Origin: Comamonadaceae bacterium
GTDB lineage: Bacteria; Pseudomonadota; Gammaproteobacteria; Burkholderiales; Burkholderiaceae_C
Length of the DNA stretch: 64,000 bases
Direction of reading: 5' to 3'
NCBI GenBank assembly: GCA_027488215.1
Contig: JAIYCB010000035.1
Location: forward strand, 50,174 to 114,173
The notes beneath the pieces were generated by a model, which made no database searches, was not told the DNA's origin, and saw only the letters and a list, made by a program, of their open reading frames with translations. How positions within the stretch are numbered: position 1 is the stretch's first letter; the number at the start of each line of letters is the position of its first letter. The position numbers were made by a program, and so were the translations under genes. Positions 1 through 8,394 of this stretch are shown here, in pieces.

Positions 1-104
1 TCAAAGGCGAGGGTTTCAACGCGTTCGTAACGGCTCAAGGCATGGGCGAGGCAGGTGGTGGAGTCTTGGCCACCAGAAAACAGAACAAGGGCAGATTTGT
101 GCAT
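1..104 (-). CDS. queC: 7-cyano-7-deazaguanine synthase QueC, N-terminal fragment cut by the window edge
   Basis: Only the first 34 codons lie in the window, which is why the ORF track has no separate entry. Translated from the ATG at 104 the protein begins [19 protein letters not shown] and continues [16 protein letters not shown]. The SGGQDST stretch is the PP-loop ATP-pyrophosphatase motif, and the whole start matches the QueC family. QueC turns 7-carboxy-7-deazaguanine into preQ0 in queuosine biosynthesis, in the cytoplasm. The gene is divergent from recQ. I see no strong Shine-Dalgarno sequence before the ATG. The rest of the gene is outside the window, so integrity cannot be judged. Confidence 0.88.
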   Translation of the reverse strand, partial: MHKSALVLFSGGQDSTTCLAHALSRYERVETLAF

Positions 105-295
105 GGGGAAGGATGGTAACGCTGTCCATCAAGGGGGGAGCTGTCAGAGTCTGGGCGCGGCGGGCGACGATTTTGGCGTACCCCCGCCTCATGAGGAACC
201 CTGTGCCTGCCCTCGCCCACCCACACCACACCCGCCAGAAACCGACACCTGCCATAAGGGACAATCACCCACTTCAACAGCCAGTCAAACCCCAC

Positions 296-2179
296 TTGTC
301 CCCCCACCTCCCCATCCTGCGCGAAGTTTTTGGCTACGACGCCTTTCGCGGCCCGCAGCAAGCCATCATTGACCATGTGGCGGCAGGCGGCGATGCGTTG
401 GTGCTCATGCCCACAGGCGGGGGCAAGTCGCTGTGCTACCAAATCCCGGCCATTGCCCGCCAACGTGCGGGCAATGGCATCACGGTGGTGGTGTCGCCCC
501 TGATCGCGCTGATGCACGACCAAGTGGGCGCGCTGCACGAGGCGGGCGTGAGCGCCGCGTTTCTCAATTCGACCCTGACCCCCGACGAAGCCAGCGACAC
601 CGAACGGCGGCTGATGCGTGGCGACATCACCTTGCTGTATGCAGCGCCCGAACGGGTGACCACCTCGCGCTTTTTGGCGCAGATGGATTCGCTGCAAGAG
701 CGCGGACTGCTTAGCCTGTTTGCCATCGACGAAGCGCATTGCGTGAGCCAGTGGGGCCACGACTTCCGGCCCGAATACCGGGGGTTGACGGTGCTGCACG
801 AGCGCTACCCCGGTGTGCCGCGTGTGGCGCTCACGGCCACGGCCGATGCGCTGACGCGCGCCGATATCGTCGAGCGGCTGCAACTGGAAAGCGCCGAGCT
901 GTTCATCAGCAGCTTTGACCGACCCAACATCCGTTACACCATCGTCGAGAAAAAAGAAGCCAGCACCCAGTTGCTGCGCTTCATTGAGCGCGATCACCCT
1001 GAAGCTGCGGGCGTGGTGTATTGCCAGTCGCGCAAACGGGTGGAAGAGGTTGCGGCCATGCTGTGCGAGGCGGGCGTCCATGCGCTGCCCTACCACGCGG
1101 GGCTGCCCGCCGAAATGCGCCAGCGTCACCAGAACGCGTTTTTGCGCGAAGAGGGCGTGGTGATGGTGGCCACCATCGCGTTCGGAATGGGCATTGACAA
1201 ACCCGATGTGCGCTTTGTAGCGCACCTGGACATGCCCAAAAACATCGAAGGCTATTACCAAGAGACGGGCCGCGCCGGTCGCGATGGGCTGGCGTCGGAC
1301 GCGTGGATGGCCTATGGCCTGCAAGACGTGGTGAATCAGCGCCGCATGATCGACGAAAGCCCGGCGGGCGAAGAGTTCAAGCAGGTCATGCGCGGCAAGC
1401 TCGACGCCCTGCTGGCCCTGGCCGAAGCCACCGACTGTCGCCGCGTGCGCCTGCTGAGCTACTTTGGCGAAACCTACCCAGGCCAAACCGAGAGCAGCCA
1501 GGGCGTGTACATGCCCTACTGCGGCAACTGCGACAACTGCCTGAATCCGCCCGAAGTGTGGGACGGCACCGATGCGGCGCGCAAACTGCTGTCCACCGTG
1601 TACCGCTGCCACCAGGCCAGCGGCCACAGCTTTGGCGCGGCGCACACCATGGACATCGTGCGCGGCAAAAAAACCGAAAAAGTGGCGCAACGCGGCCACG
1701 AAAGCATCAGCACCTTTGGTGTGGGCGCCGAGTACAGCGAACAGCAACTGCGCGCCGTGATGCGCCAGCTGATCGCCATTGGCGCTCTGCATGTGCACAC
1801 CGAAGAAGGCTTCAGCACCCTGCACCTGACCGAAGGCTCGCGCGCCGTGCTGAAAGGCGATGTGCCGGTGCAACTGCGCGAAAGCACCAGCCAGCGCGCC
1901 GACAAACGCACACGCAGCCGCAGCGCCCCATCCCCCGCTGCCGCCAACCTGGGGCAAGACGCGATGGTGCGCTACATCAACCTCAAGGCCTGGCGTGCCG
2001 AAGTGGCCAAAGAACACAACCTGCCCGCGTATGTGATCTTCCACGACGCGACCCTGGCCGCCATCGCCGAGGCCGCACCCCAAAGCCTAGCGCAGCTGCA
2101 AGGCATCAGCGGACTGGGAGTGAAGAAGCTAGAAGCCTATGGCACACAGGTGCTGCGGATTTGCAACGGGACGGTTTGA
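296..2179 (+). CDS. recQ: ATP-dependent DNA helicase RecQ
   Basis: RecQ is a 3'-5' superfamily 2 helicase acting in recombination and fork repair. From the start used here (627 aa) motif I TGGGKSLCYQ lies near residue 40, the DEAH box in IDEAHCVSQWGHDFRPEY near 145, and motif VI QETGRAGRDG follows. The RecQ-C-terminal zinc cysteines appear as CRRVRLLSYFGE and CGNCDNC, and an HRDC domain ends the protein. The track extends the ORF to ATG 113 (ATG 191 is also in frame), but those 61 extra residues are low-complexity and unlike the family, and a possible -10 box GACAAT sits at 259-264. I therefore prefer TTG 296, giving a family-like start just before ILREVFGYDAFRG. The stop is certain; the start is moderate. 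Confidence 0.93.
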   Translation: MSPHLPILREVFGYDAFRGPQQAIIDHVAAGGDALVLMPTGGGKSLCYQIPAIARQRAGNGITVVVSPLIALMHDQVGALHEAGVSAAFLNSTLTPDEASDTERRLMRGDITLLYAAPERVTTSRFLAQMDSLQERGLLSLFAIDEAHCVSQWGHDFRPEYRGLTVLHERYPGVPRVALTATADALTRADIVERLQLESAELFISSFDRPNIRYTIVEKKEASTQLLRFIERDHPEAAGVVYCQSRKRVEEVAAMLCEAGVHALPYHAGLPAEMRQRHQNAFLREEGVVMVATIAFGMGIDKPDVRFVAHLDMPKNIEGYYQETGRAGRDGLASDAWMAYGLQDVVNQRRMIDESPAGEEFKQVMRGKLDALLALAEATDCRRVRLLSYFGETYPGQTESSQGVYMPYCGNCDNCLNPPEVWDGTDAARKLLSTVYRCHQASGHSFGAAHTMDIVRGKKTEKVAQRGHESISTFGVGAEYSEQQLRAVMRQLIAIGALHVHTEEGFSTLHLTEGSRAVLKGDVPVQLRESTSQRADKRTRSRSAPSPAAANLGQDAMVRYINLKAWRAEVAKEHNLPAYVIFHDATLAAIAEAAPQSLAQLQGISGLGVKKLEAYGTQVLRICNGTV

Positions 2180-2313
2180 AGCGCCTCAAACCTCTCCGTC
2201 TTGGTCGCCAGCTTCGCACTGGTGACGAATGCGGGCCAGGTGACAACTCCCTCAAACGTCAGGCCTCGACATTCGAGTTCGTGGTGTTTCGTTTCTCAGC
2301 CACCCGCTCCAAG

Positions 2314-2727
2314 CTACGCCTGCTCCGCAAGCCGCTGTTGTTCCAGCCACTGAGGGCCAGCGCGCAGCTTCTTGGCCAGCGGTGACTTCGGATCAATCAC
2401 CCGCCAAAACGGTGCCACGTCGGTCGTGGCCTTGCCAGCGCCCATCTCGTCCCAAGCAGCCTCGGCCACGGTACGCAAAAAGATCGCCGTGGAAACGGGG
2501 CAAGTGGCGTCCGCACCATGCAGTGCAGCAAGCTCACGGCGTACCTGCTGGATTTCTTTCGTAGTGCCGTAAGGCACATGTGTTTTCAAGTAGTCCTCCA
2601 GCTCCATCGGGCATGAGATGAGCAGTCGCGATCCAGCCGGTACACCCGCAAAGTCCTTGTCCAGCGTCACGGTGTGCGGGGGCTTCGCACGTTTCTTGTC
2701 GGCCCACGTCTTGGCTGCTCTTGGCAC
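2314..2727 (-). CDS. MGMT-family (alkyltransferase-like) protein without the catalytic cysteine
   Basis: This is a 137-aa protein. Its central part (HGADATCPVSTAIFLRTVAEA) and the end PFWRVIDPKSPLAKKL resemble, from memory, small proteins annotated as MGMT family. In O6-alkylguanine-DNA alkyltransferases the active site reads PCHRV; here the aligned motif reads PFWRVI, so transfer of an alkyl group to cysteine looks impossible. Alkyltransferase-like proteins with a changed cysteine bind alkylated DNA and signal repair, but that role is only inferred here. The start is a GTG with AGGAG six bases upstream, which is better than the ATG at 2775 used by the track. It is convergent with recQ. Family assignment is moderate. 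Confidence 0.6.
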   Translation of the reverse strand: MPRAAKTWADKKRAKPPHTVTLDKDFAGVPAGSRLLISCPMELEDYLKTHVPYGTTKEIQQVRRELAALHGADATCPVSTAIFLRTVAEAAWDEMGAGKATTDVAPFWRVIDPKSPLAKKLRAGPQWLEQQRLAEQA

Positions 2728-2847
2728 TTCAGGCTCCTGGTTGATGTTGCACGGCGCGATTCTCCCGGACAGCATGCGAAGTGCAAATAATCCCCGTACA
2801 AACCCTAGGCTTCGGCTTGGAGCGATGCCTACCCCTCACTCAAGCGA

Positions 2848-2900
2848 ATCGCCAAGGCCGAACCCCAGAGCTTGGCGCAGCTGCAAGACATCAGCGAATT
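2848..2900 (+). pseudogene. Decayed duplicate of the recQ 3' end (HRDC tail)
   Basis: These 53 bases match the recQ segment at 2063-2115 at about 85 percent by my hand alignment, in the same orientation and about 785 bp downstream. In frame they read IAKAEPQSLAQLQDISEL against IAEAAPQSLAQLQGISGL in RecQ. The similarity stops two bases before the hppD stop codon, and no start or complete domain surrounds it. It is best read as a remnant of a tandem duplication or of a second, lost recQ-like gene. Confidence 0.7.
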
Positions 2901-2902
2901 GA

Positions 2903-3982
2903 TCAGGCCTCCACCTGAATCGCCCCCCGCCGAATCTGGTCGCGCTCCAGGCTTTCAAACAGGGCCTTGAAGTTGCCTTCGCCAAAGCCTTCATCGGCCT
3001 TGCGCTGGATGAATTCAAAGAACACCGGGCCCAGCAGGGTTTGGCTGAAAATTTGCAGCAGCAGGCGCTTCTCGCCGTTGGCGGTGGAGCCATCCATCAA
3101 AATGCCGCGCGCCTGCAATTCGGCCACGGGCTCGCCATGGCCCGGCAGGCGTTCTTCGAGCATCTCGTAATAGATGTCGTTGGGCGCGGTCATGAGCGGG
3201 ATGCCCGCCATCTGCAGCGCGTCCACGCTTTTCAACAGGTCGTCGGTCAGCAGCGCGATGTGCTGGATGCCTTCGCCGTTGAACTGCATCAGGAACTCTT
3301 CGATCTGCCCGCCGGTCTTGCCCGACTCTTCGTTCAGCGGGATGCGGATCATGCCGTCCGGCGCCATCATGGCCTGGCTGGTGAGACCCGTGTATTCGCC
3401 CTTGATGTCGAAGTAGCGAATCTCTTGAAAGTTGAACAGCTTTTCGTAAAAACCGCTCCAGTACGCCATGCGCCCTTTGTAGACGTTGTGCGTCATGTGG
3501 TCGATGAGCTTGAGGCCGTGGCCCGGCGGGTGGCGGTCCACGCCGTTGATGAATTCAAAGTCGATGTCGTAGATGCTTTTGCCGTCTTCAAAACGGTCGA
3601 TCAAATACAAGGGGGCGCCGCCAATGCCCTTGATGGCGGGCAGGCGCAGCTCCATGGGGCCGGTGGGCACATCCACCGGCTGTGCGCCCAGCTCAAGGGC
3701 TCGCGCATACGCCTTGTGCGAGTCCTTGACGCGAAACGCCAGCGCACAGGCGCAAGGGCCGTGCTCGGCAGCAAAGTACCCGGCCAGGCTTTTGGGCTCG
3801 CGGTTGACGATGAAGTTGATGCCGCCCTGGCGGTAAAGCACCACATCTTTGGATCGGTGTTTGGCCACCAGCGAGAAGCCCATCTGCTCGAACAGCGGCT
3901 CCAGGGTGTTGGGGGTGGGGGATGCGAACTCGACGAACTCGAAGCCGCACAGGCCCATGGGGTTGTCAAACAAATCGGCCAT
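2903..3982 (-). CDS. hppD: 4-hydroxyphenylpyruvate dioxygenase
   Basis: This non-haem iron enzyme converts 4-hydroxyphenylpyruvate to homogentisate in tyrosine catabolism. The 359-aa protein has two glyoxalase/VOC halves. The iron ligands are visible as H162 ([10 protein letters not shown]), H241 (GIQHIAL) and E323 (VFFEFIQR), which fits the bacterial enzymes. The track begins at 4186, but the family start is the internal ATG at 3982 with GGAG about six bases before it, so 3983-4186 is leader. The gene stands alone; no homogentisate dioxygenase is nearby. Short dyads lie in the leader. Confidence 0.95.
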   Translation of the reverse strand: MADLFDNPMGLCGFEFVEFASPTPNTLEPLFEQMGFSLVAKHRSKDVVLYRQGGINFIVNREPKSLAGYFAAEHGPCACALAFRVKDSHKAYARALELGAQPVDVPTGPMELRLPAIKGIGGAPLYLIDRFEDGKSIYDIDFEFINGVDRHPPGHGLKLIDHMTHNVYKGRMAYWSGFYEKLFNFQEIRYFDIKGEYTGLTSQAMMAPDGMIRIPLNEESGKTGGQIEEFLMQFNGEGIQHIALLTDDLLKSVDALQMAGIPLMTAPNDIYYEMLEERLPGHGEPVAELQARGILMDGSTANGEKRLLLQIFSQTLLGPVFFEFIQRKADEGFGEGNFKALFESLERDQIRRGAIQVEA

Positions 3983-4204
3983 GAAAATCTCCAGTGATGA
4001 ACAGGACCGCGCTGCTGGTTGAGCGCGGCCCGAATTGAAATCGGTCAAACGAAACAGGGGGGTGTTTAAAAACCCTGCGGCGGCGCACAGGGCTTGCCTC
4101 GCGTGCTGCGCGCGAGGTGGATGCCGAAAATCAAAACCTGGATGGACATGGACCCAGATGGTCGTCGCCAGACCGTCAAATGTCAAGCGACGAACCGATG
4201 GGCC

Positions 4205-5185
4205 TTATTGAGGCTCGATGCCCACTTTCTTGACCAGCGCAGCAAAACGCTCCATTTCACTTCGGAAGATGCGCTGAGCGTGCTCGGGCGTGCTGATGGC
4301 GATCGTATTGCCTTGCTTGGCCATGATTTCCTTGACGGCCGGATCGTTGAAGGCCTGCACCAAGGCGTCGTTGACCTTTTTGACAGTGGCAGCGTTCATG
4401 CCCTTGGGGCCGAGCACACCAAACCAGGCATCGATCACGTAAGTGGGCAAGCCCTGTTCCACAAAAGTCGGAATGTCGGGCGCAGCGGCGCTGCGCTTGT
4501 CGCCACACATGCCCACCGCTTTGAGCGCGCCACTCTTGATGTGCTGTTGCACACTGGGCAAGGCCAATACTGCGAAGTCAATTTGACCTCCCAACAAGTC
4601 CGTGACCATGGGGCCCACGCCTTTGTAAGGGATATGGCGTGCCTTGACTCGGGCTTCGTCCACGAACATCTCGGCCGCCAAGTGCAGGATCGTCCCCGTG
4701 CCACCCGATCCGAAGTTGTAACCGTCCGGCTTGACGCGGAGGGCGGCAATGAATTCACGGCTATTGCCGGAGGGCACTTTTTGCGGGTTCGCCACCAACA
4801 CCAGGGGCGTGGCTCCCAGCACCGCAATCGGTGTGAAATCGCCGGGCATTTCAAAGGGCAGATTTTTGATGACGCTGGGGAAAATCACCACGTTGTTGGA
4901 CACCACCGACAAAGTGAAGCCATCGGGCGGGTTCTTGGCCATGGCCTGCAAACCGATGACGCCACTGGCGCCGGCTTGGTTTTCGACCACCACATTGGCA
5001 CCCATGGCCTTGCCAATGGCGGGCGCTGCGGCGCGCGTGATGGCGTCCACACCCGAACCTGTGGCGTTGGGCAAGATGAACTTGACGGGGCGATCGGCTT
5101 GTGCCCAAGCCATGCCAGGCAGAGCAACGGCCGCGGTGGATGACAAGGCGACCAATGCGCTGCGCCGTGTGATGGGGGTTTTCAT
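4205..5185 (-). CDS. Bug/TctC-family tripartite tricarboxylate transporter receptor
   Basis: This is a 326-aa periplasmic solute-binding protein. The N-terminus MKTPITRRSALVALSS with a following AQA is an export signal, with an RR pair that could be Tat-like. The body has the Bug hallmarks RPVKFILPNATGSGVDAITR, VVENQAGASGVIGLQAMAK, HIPYKGVGPMVTDLLGGQID and the late APDIPTFVEQGLP region. Bug proteins bind carboxylates or amides for TctAB-type transporters. No tctA or tctB is in the window, as is common for the many orphan Bug genes of Burkholderiales. It lies last in a minus-strand run after the lyase and CoA-transferase, which suggests it binds the substrate of that pathway. Confidence 0.9.
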   Translation of the reverse strand: MKTPITRRSALVALSSTAAVALPGMAWAQADRPVKFILPNATGSGVDAITRAAAPAIGKAMGANVVVENQAGASGVIGLQAMAKNPPDGFTLSVVSNNVVIFPSVIKNLPFEMPGDFTPIAVLGATPLVLVANPQKVPSGNSREFIAALRVKPDGYNFGSGGTGTILHLAAEMFVDEARVKARHIPYKGVGPMVTDLLGGQIDFAVLALPSVQQHIKSGALKAVGMCGDKRSAAAPDIPTFVEQGLPTYVIDAWFGVLGPKGMNAATVKKVNDALVQAFNDPAVKEIMAKQGNTIAISTPEHAQRIFRSEMERFAALVKKVGIEPQ

Positions 5186-5245
5186 GGTTTGTCTCTTTCT
5201 TTGAGTGGAAGGGAAATGAAAAAATGAAAAGGCCGATGGCCCACT

Positions 5246-6445
5246 TCAGGCCACCGCCTTGATGGCCCGCAATCTGGCAATTTCAGCCGCGCTCAAGCCC
5301 AAGTCAAGCAACAATTCGCTGGTATTTTCACCTTGTTTAGGGGGCTGCTGGCGCACACCCAGGCGTTGCCCGTCCATGGTGAAGGGGAACAACGCCGCAC
5401 GGGCCGTCTGACCCGCCTTGGGGCCGTCGGTCAGGCGCACATCAGCCAGTCCGCCGGTGGCGTTCAGGTGCGGATCATCAAACAGTTCTTCGGGTCTGAC
5501 GATGGGCGCAAAAGGCAAACCGGCTTTTTCAAAAATCGCGGTCAGCTCGGCGGCGGTAAAGGTCTGCAGGCGGCGGCGCAATTCAGGAATCAACTCGGCA
5601 CGCAGGGACACGCGTGCGTTGTTGTCGCCGTAACGCGCATCGGCTTTCAGATCGGCAAAACCCAGCACATCGCAGAAGGTGGCCCACTGCGCATCGCTCA
5701 CCGCCGCCAAAAAGATTTGTTCGTCATTTTTGACGGTGAACACGTCGTACACCGCCCAGGCCGAAATGCGGTTGGGCATGGGCTCAGCCGCTTTGCCGGT
5801 GATGGCGTACTGCAGCATGTGTTGGCCGACCAAAAATACATTATTCTCGAACAAGGCCGACTGGATCTCTTGCCCGCGCCCGGTGATGCCGCGCTGAATC
5901 AGCGCACCCAGCACACCAATGGCGCCAAACATGCCGCCCATGATGTCGTTCACGCTGGTGCCCGCGCGCAGCGGGTCGCCGGGGCGCCCCGTCATGTAGG
6001 CCAGGCCGCCCATCATCTGCACCACCTCATCCAGCGCAGTGCGGTGGTCATACGGCCCCGGTAAAAAGCCTTTGAGGCTGGCATAGATCAGCTTGGGGTT
6101 GTGGGCCGACAAGCTTGCGTAGTCCAAGCCGTACTTGGCCATGGAGCCGGGCTTGAAGTTCTCGGCCACCACGTCGGCCGTGGCGCACAGACGCCGCGCC
6201 ACCTCGGCCCCTTCGGAGTTTTGCAGGTTGAGCTGGATACTTTTTTTGTTGCGGTTGAACATGGGGAAAAACCCCGCGCCCGAGCCTAACAAGTGGCGTG
6301 TGCGATCGCCTTCAATGGGCTCGACCTTGATGACCTCGGCCCCCATGTCGGCCAGCACCATGCCGCAAGTTGGCCCCATGACCATGTGGGTGAATTCGAC
6401 GACGCGCAGACCTTCGAGCGGGAGTTTTTTTTCGGACATGTTCAT
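5246..6445 (-). CDS. CaiB/BaiF-type (class III) CoA-transferase
   Basis: The 399-aa protein starts LPLEGLRVVEFTHMVMGPTCGMVLADMGAEVIKVEP, the classic N-terminus of formyl-CoA:oxalate/carnitine-type CoA-transferases. It continues with NRNKKSIQLNLQ, VVAENFKPGSMAKYGLDY and the LDEVVQMMGGLAYMTG segment in the region that normally carries the catalytic aspartate. It moves CoA from a donor such as succinyl-CoA onto an organic acid. It is eight bases downstream of the HMG-CoA-lyase-like gene, so the two are probably co-transcribed and act in sequence. The substrate cannot be read from sequence; a citramalate-like C5 acid is inferred from context. Confidence 0.9.
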   Translation of the reverse strand: MNMSEKKLPLEGLRVVEFTHMVMGPTCGMVLADMGAEVIKVEPIEGDRTRHLLGSGAGFFPMFNRNKKSIQLNLQNSEGAEVARRLCATADVVAENFKPGSMAKYGLDYASLSAHNPKLIYASLKGFLPGPYDHRTALDEVVQMMGGLAYMTGRPGDPLRAGTSVNDIMGGMFGAIGVLGALIQRGITGRGQEIQSALFENNVFLVGQHMLQYAITGKAAEPMPNRISAWAVYDVFTVKNDEQIFLAAVSDAQWATFCDVLGFADLKADARYGDNNARVSLRAELIPELRRRLQTFTAAELTAIFEKAGLPFAPIVRPEELFDDPHLNATGGLADVRLTDGPKAGQTARAALFPFTMDGQRLGVRQQPPKQGENTSELLLDLGLSAAEIARLRAIKAVA

Positions 6446-6453
6446 GCAGTCAT

Positions 6454-7386
6454 TTATTCAGGGCGCAGGGTCTTGGGCAAACCCGCCTGCGCAATCGAAC
6501 CATGCAGGCATTCGCCTGCAAGCCACTGCGCCAACTGGGCGCGCAAAGCCATGAGCTTACCGAAATCGATGCCGGTTTGGATGCCCATGCTGGCCATCAA
6601 ATAGGTCAGGTCCTCGGTGGCCACATTGCCACTGGCCCCGGGCGCATGCGGACAGCCGCCGATGCCCGCCAGACACGCATCAAACCGGGTCTCGCCCGCT
6701 TGCAGCGCGGCCATCACGTTGGCCAGCCCCAAGCCCCGTGTGTCGTGAAAATGCCCGCAGCCGAGCGTGTCGCCCGCCACGGTGCGGGCCTTGGCAAACA
6801 ACTCGCCCACCTGGCGCGGATCGGCATAGCCCACCGTGTCGGCCAAACCCACCCGATCCACCCCCAGCGCCAGCACCTCTTTGAGCAAGCGCAGCACTTC
6901 ATCCACAGCGACCTGCCCCTGTATCGTGCAGCCGAACGCGGTGCTCATGCCCACTTCGATGCGGATGCGCGAGCCGCGTGCCCGACGGGCCTCCACGATG
7001 GCCGCGATCTCTGCCACCACGTCATCCGGCACTTTGCGCAAATTGGCCAGGCTGTGCGAATGGCTGACCGACAGGGGCAGCAGCATCCAGTCGGCACCGC
7101 TGTCCATGGCGCGTTCGGCCCCCTTGAGGTTGGGCACCAACACCGACACGACGAGGCCTGTCAGGGTTTTGGCAAAGGCCACCAACTCGGCGGTGTCGGC
7201 CAATTGCGGCAGCAGTTTGGGGGGCACAAAAGAGCCGACTTCGATCTCGCGGATGCCCGCGTCGTAAGCGCCTTGAATCCACTGCAGCTTTTGCGCGGTG
7301 GGCAGGGTGCGGGCGATGCTTTGCAGCCCGTCGCGCAGGCCCACTTCGCGAACCGTCACGCGCTCGGGCCAATTGAATGTGCTCAT
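6454..7386 (-). CDS. Hydroxymethylglutaryl-CoA lyase family protein
   Basis: The 310-aa TIM-barrel protein shows the DRE-TIM metallolyase start VTVREVGLRDGLQ, the metal-binding GCGHFHDTRGLGLANV, and the HMG-CoA-lyase loop GIGGCPHAPGASGNVATED with its active cysteine. The family cleaves HMG-CoA to acetoacetate and acetyl-CoA; relatives cleave other 3-hydroxyacyl-CoAs. The track start at 7431 gives an atypical extension, so I use the ATG at 7386. It is the first gene of the minus-strand run and is divergent from the LysR gene. Next to a CoA-transferase and an aconitase-type hydratase, it could cleave a citramalyl-CoA-like product instead of HMG-CoA. That is inference. Confidence 0.9.
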   Translation of the reverse strand: MSTFNWPERVTVREVGLRDGLQSIARTLPTAQKLQWIQGAYDAGIREIEVGSFVPPKLLPQLADTAELVAFAKTLTGLVVSVLVPNLKGAERAMDSGADWMLLPLSVSHSHSLANLRKVPDDVVAEIAAIVEARRARGSRIRIEVGMSTAFGCTIQGQVAVDEVLRLLKEVLALGVDRVGLADTVGYADPRQVGELFAKARTVAGDTLGCGHFHDTRGLGLANVMAALQAGETRFDACLAGIGGCPHAPGASGNVATEDLTYLMASMGIQTGIDFGKLMALRAQLAQWLAGECLHGSIAQAGLPKTLRPE

Positions 7387-7485
7387 GTTCAGTGTCTTTA
7401 ATTGCTTGAACTGCAAGTTTAATGTTTCCAAATGATCATAAAATTCATTTTCGGAAGCTTAATTGTTCCACATAGGAATAGATGA
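7387..7485. promoter_or_regulatory. Divergent lyase/LysR intergenic control region
   Basis: This AT-richer 99-bp gap separates the divergent lyase and LysR genes. It contains a TTCC...GGAA pair bracketing ATGATCAT (7427-7455) and a tight dyad TTCCACATAGGAA (7466-7478) just before the LysR start. LysR proteins usually bind dyads in such regions and control both directions. The second dyad overlaps the likely ribosome site (AGGA), so it may be coincidental. Confidence 0.45.
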
Positions 7486-8391
7486 ATGCGTGACCTTGAC
7501 CTGACTTCACTGCGCCTGTTTGTGACCGTTTGCGACACCGGCAACATGAGCCGCGCCGCAGACAAGGCCAATATGGTCGCCTCGGCAGTCAGCAAACGTT
7601 TGGCCCAATTGGAAGCGACTGTGGGATCAAGCCTACTGACACGGCGCAAGTACGGCATGGTGCCGACTGCGGCAGGCGAGACCCTGCTGGAACACGCCCG
7701 CAGCATGTTGTTGAGTGCCAGCCGCATTGAGCGCGACATGGCCAACCACGCGGCGGGTATTCAAGGCCGGGTCAATGTGCTAGCCACCCCCTCGGTGATG
7801 GCCGAATCTCTGGCCGACGAGATCAGCGAGTTCTTGAAAAAACCCGAACACCAGAACATTCAGATCGACCTGGAAGAACGCATCAGCCCGGAGGTGGTGC
7901 GTGGTGTTCGCGACGGCGAAGCATCGATTGGCATTTGTTGGGACGCGGCCCAAACTGGTCAGTTGCACACCCGCACTTACCAACACGACCACCTGTGTGT
8001 AGCCGTTCCCAAAGGCCATCCGCTGAGCTTGCATCAACAACTTCGTTACCAAGACACACTGGCTTACGAACACGTGCTGATGTCGATCAACTCGGCGGTC
8101 GAGCTCATGCTTCAGCGCGAAGCCAGTCTTTTAAACAAACGGCTGGTACACCGTGTGATTGTCACCAACTTTGAAGCTGCTTTACGGGTGGTGCGAGCGG
8201 GCTTGGCCATTGCCGTGGTGCCCCGTGAGGTGACCGGCTTGTATGCCGGAGCTTACGGACTCGACATCCTGCCTTTGCAGGAAAGCTGGTCGCGCAGACG
8301 CTTCATCTTGTGCCACCGGGGCGAAGACGTGCTGAGCCCGGCGGCCCACTTGCTGCTGAACCATTTGTCGGCAACCCCTACGGACGCTTGA
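7486..8391 (+). CDS. LysR-family transcriptional regulator
   Basis: This 301-aa protein has an N-terminal winged helix-turn-helix, DLTSLRLFVTVCDTGNMSRAADKANMVASAVSKRLAQLE, followed by the LysR substrate-binding domain (GRVNVLATPSVMAESLADEI to about residue 290). The upstream ATG at 7482 runs into TGA at once, so the start is ATG 7486. It is transcribed away from the lyase operon and ends three bases before the aconitase-family gene, so it probably forms an operon with that gene and controls both arms. The inducer is unknown; by the usual LysR logic it would be a substrate or intermediate of the pathway. Confidence 0.93.
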   Translation: MRDLDLTSLRLFVTVCDTGNMSRAADKANMVASAVSKRLAQLEATVGSSLLTRRKYGMVPTAAGETLLEHARSMLLSASRIERDMANHAAGIQGRVNVLATPSVMAESLADEISEFLKKPEHQNIQIDLEERISPEVVRGVRDGEASIGICWDAAQTGQLHTRTYQHDHLCVAVPKGHPLSLHQQLRYQDTLAYEHVLMSINSAVELMLQREASLLNKRLVHRVIVTNFEAALRVVRAGLAIAVVPREVTGLYAGAYGLDILPLQESWSRRRFILCHRGEDVLSPAAHLLLNHLSATPTDA

Positions 8392-8394
8392 ACG

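Noticed and set aside
113-295. N-terminal extension of RecQ from ATG 113 or 191
   Set aside because: The extra residues are unlike RecQ, lie in the queC/recQ divergent gap and include a possible -10 box. It cannot be excluded formally.
35-2083. 682-aa minus-strand ORF opposite recQ
   Set aside because: It is composed of His/Ala/Gln/Arg-rich low-complexity sequence with no domain, and mirrors the real recQ frame. This is a typical antisense shadow in GC-rich DNA.
2180-2313. Terminator or small gene after recQ
   Set aside because: No stable stem with a T tract and no supported ORF; it is plain intergenic sequence.
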